Position numbers and translations under genes: made by a program. DNA of 64,000 nt from Eublepharis macularius (lineage: Eukaryota > Chordata > Lepidosauria > Squamata > Eublepharidae), in assembly GCF_028583425.1 (NCBI RefSeq), contig NC_072796.1, forward strand, positions 142,609,464 to 142,673,463, read 5' to 3'. Positions 63,733 through 64,000 of this stretch are shown one piece after another. Position 1 is the first letter of the stretch. Each line of letters opens with the position of its first letter. The notes under the pieces are model-generated. The model had not been told where the DNA came from. It made no database searches and was given only the letters and a program-made list of their open reading frames with translations.

Positions 63733-64000
63733 CTGAGGGAAAAGGCACCATGAGGCACGCCTTGCTCCACTAGGCTGTTCACAAAGCGGCCCAAACAACT
63801 GCTAGGCCACCCGTCTCCCTTGCTCAGGAGCGCCCAGTCTCATGGACTGAGAAAGGTCTTTCTCAGCTGGGGATGCCAGGGGGTTAAGTGGGGGGGGGGC
63901 AGGGTCTGCATGTAAGGTAAAGTCTCCACTGCAGAGCAACCCACCCTCTCCCCGAGCCTGGGGCCTTCATCGTTCACACATCACCATCCTCAAGCAAGAG

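Overview
The window is nuclear DNA from a vertebrate, most likely a squamate reptile (lizard or gecko-like). The genes have vertebrate exon-intron structure with GT-AG introns. The introns carry a squamate-type repeat load: 5S-rRNA-derived SINEs with a Bov-B-like 3' tail, tRNA-derived SINEs, CR1/L2-type LINE ends and hairpin-forming non-autonomous elements. Species cannot be fixed from the sequence.

Layout: (1) 1-42,165, plus strand: EFR3A, from its second coding exon (8,445) to the stop (39,395), followed by a long 3' UTR. The first coding exon is not in view, and 1-8,444 is its first intron. (2) 42,166-43,990: short intergenic stretch with a 230-bp MITE-like repeat. (3) 43,990-50,430, plus strand: complete VPS28 behind a CpG-rich promoter with YY1, ETS, Sp1 and CCAAT-type sites. 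(4) 50,565-63,732, minus strand: the 3' two thirds of TONSL (14 coding exons: ankyrin repeats, acidic/basic linker, ubiquitin-like fold, leucine-rich repeats). The N-terminal TPR exons lie beyond 64,000. I derived all exon boundaries by hand from splice sites, reading-phase continuity and remembered human protein sequences; every phase joins correctly across all three genes.

The three genes do not form a pathway. EFR3A anchors the PI4KA complex at the plasma membrane, VPS28 is an ESCRT-I subunit on endosomes, and TONSL reads new histones at replication forks. The points of interest are the gene order (EFR3A beside VPS28, and VPS28 convergent with TONSL, unlike human 8q24), two GC-AG introns, an intact hAT MITE with a perfect 8-bp target duplication, and hairpin-shaped repeats flanked by 12-18 bp direct repeats that look retrotransposon-like. 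I found no CRISPR array, operon, convincing retroviral element or novel multi-gene system; this is ordinary vertebrate gene territory with an interesting repeat fraction.
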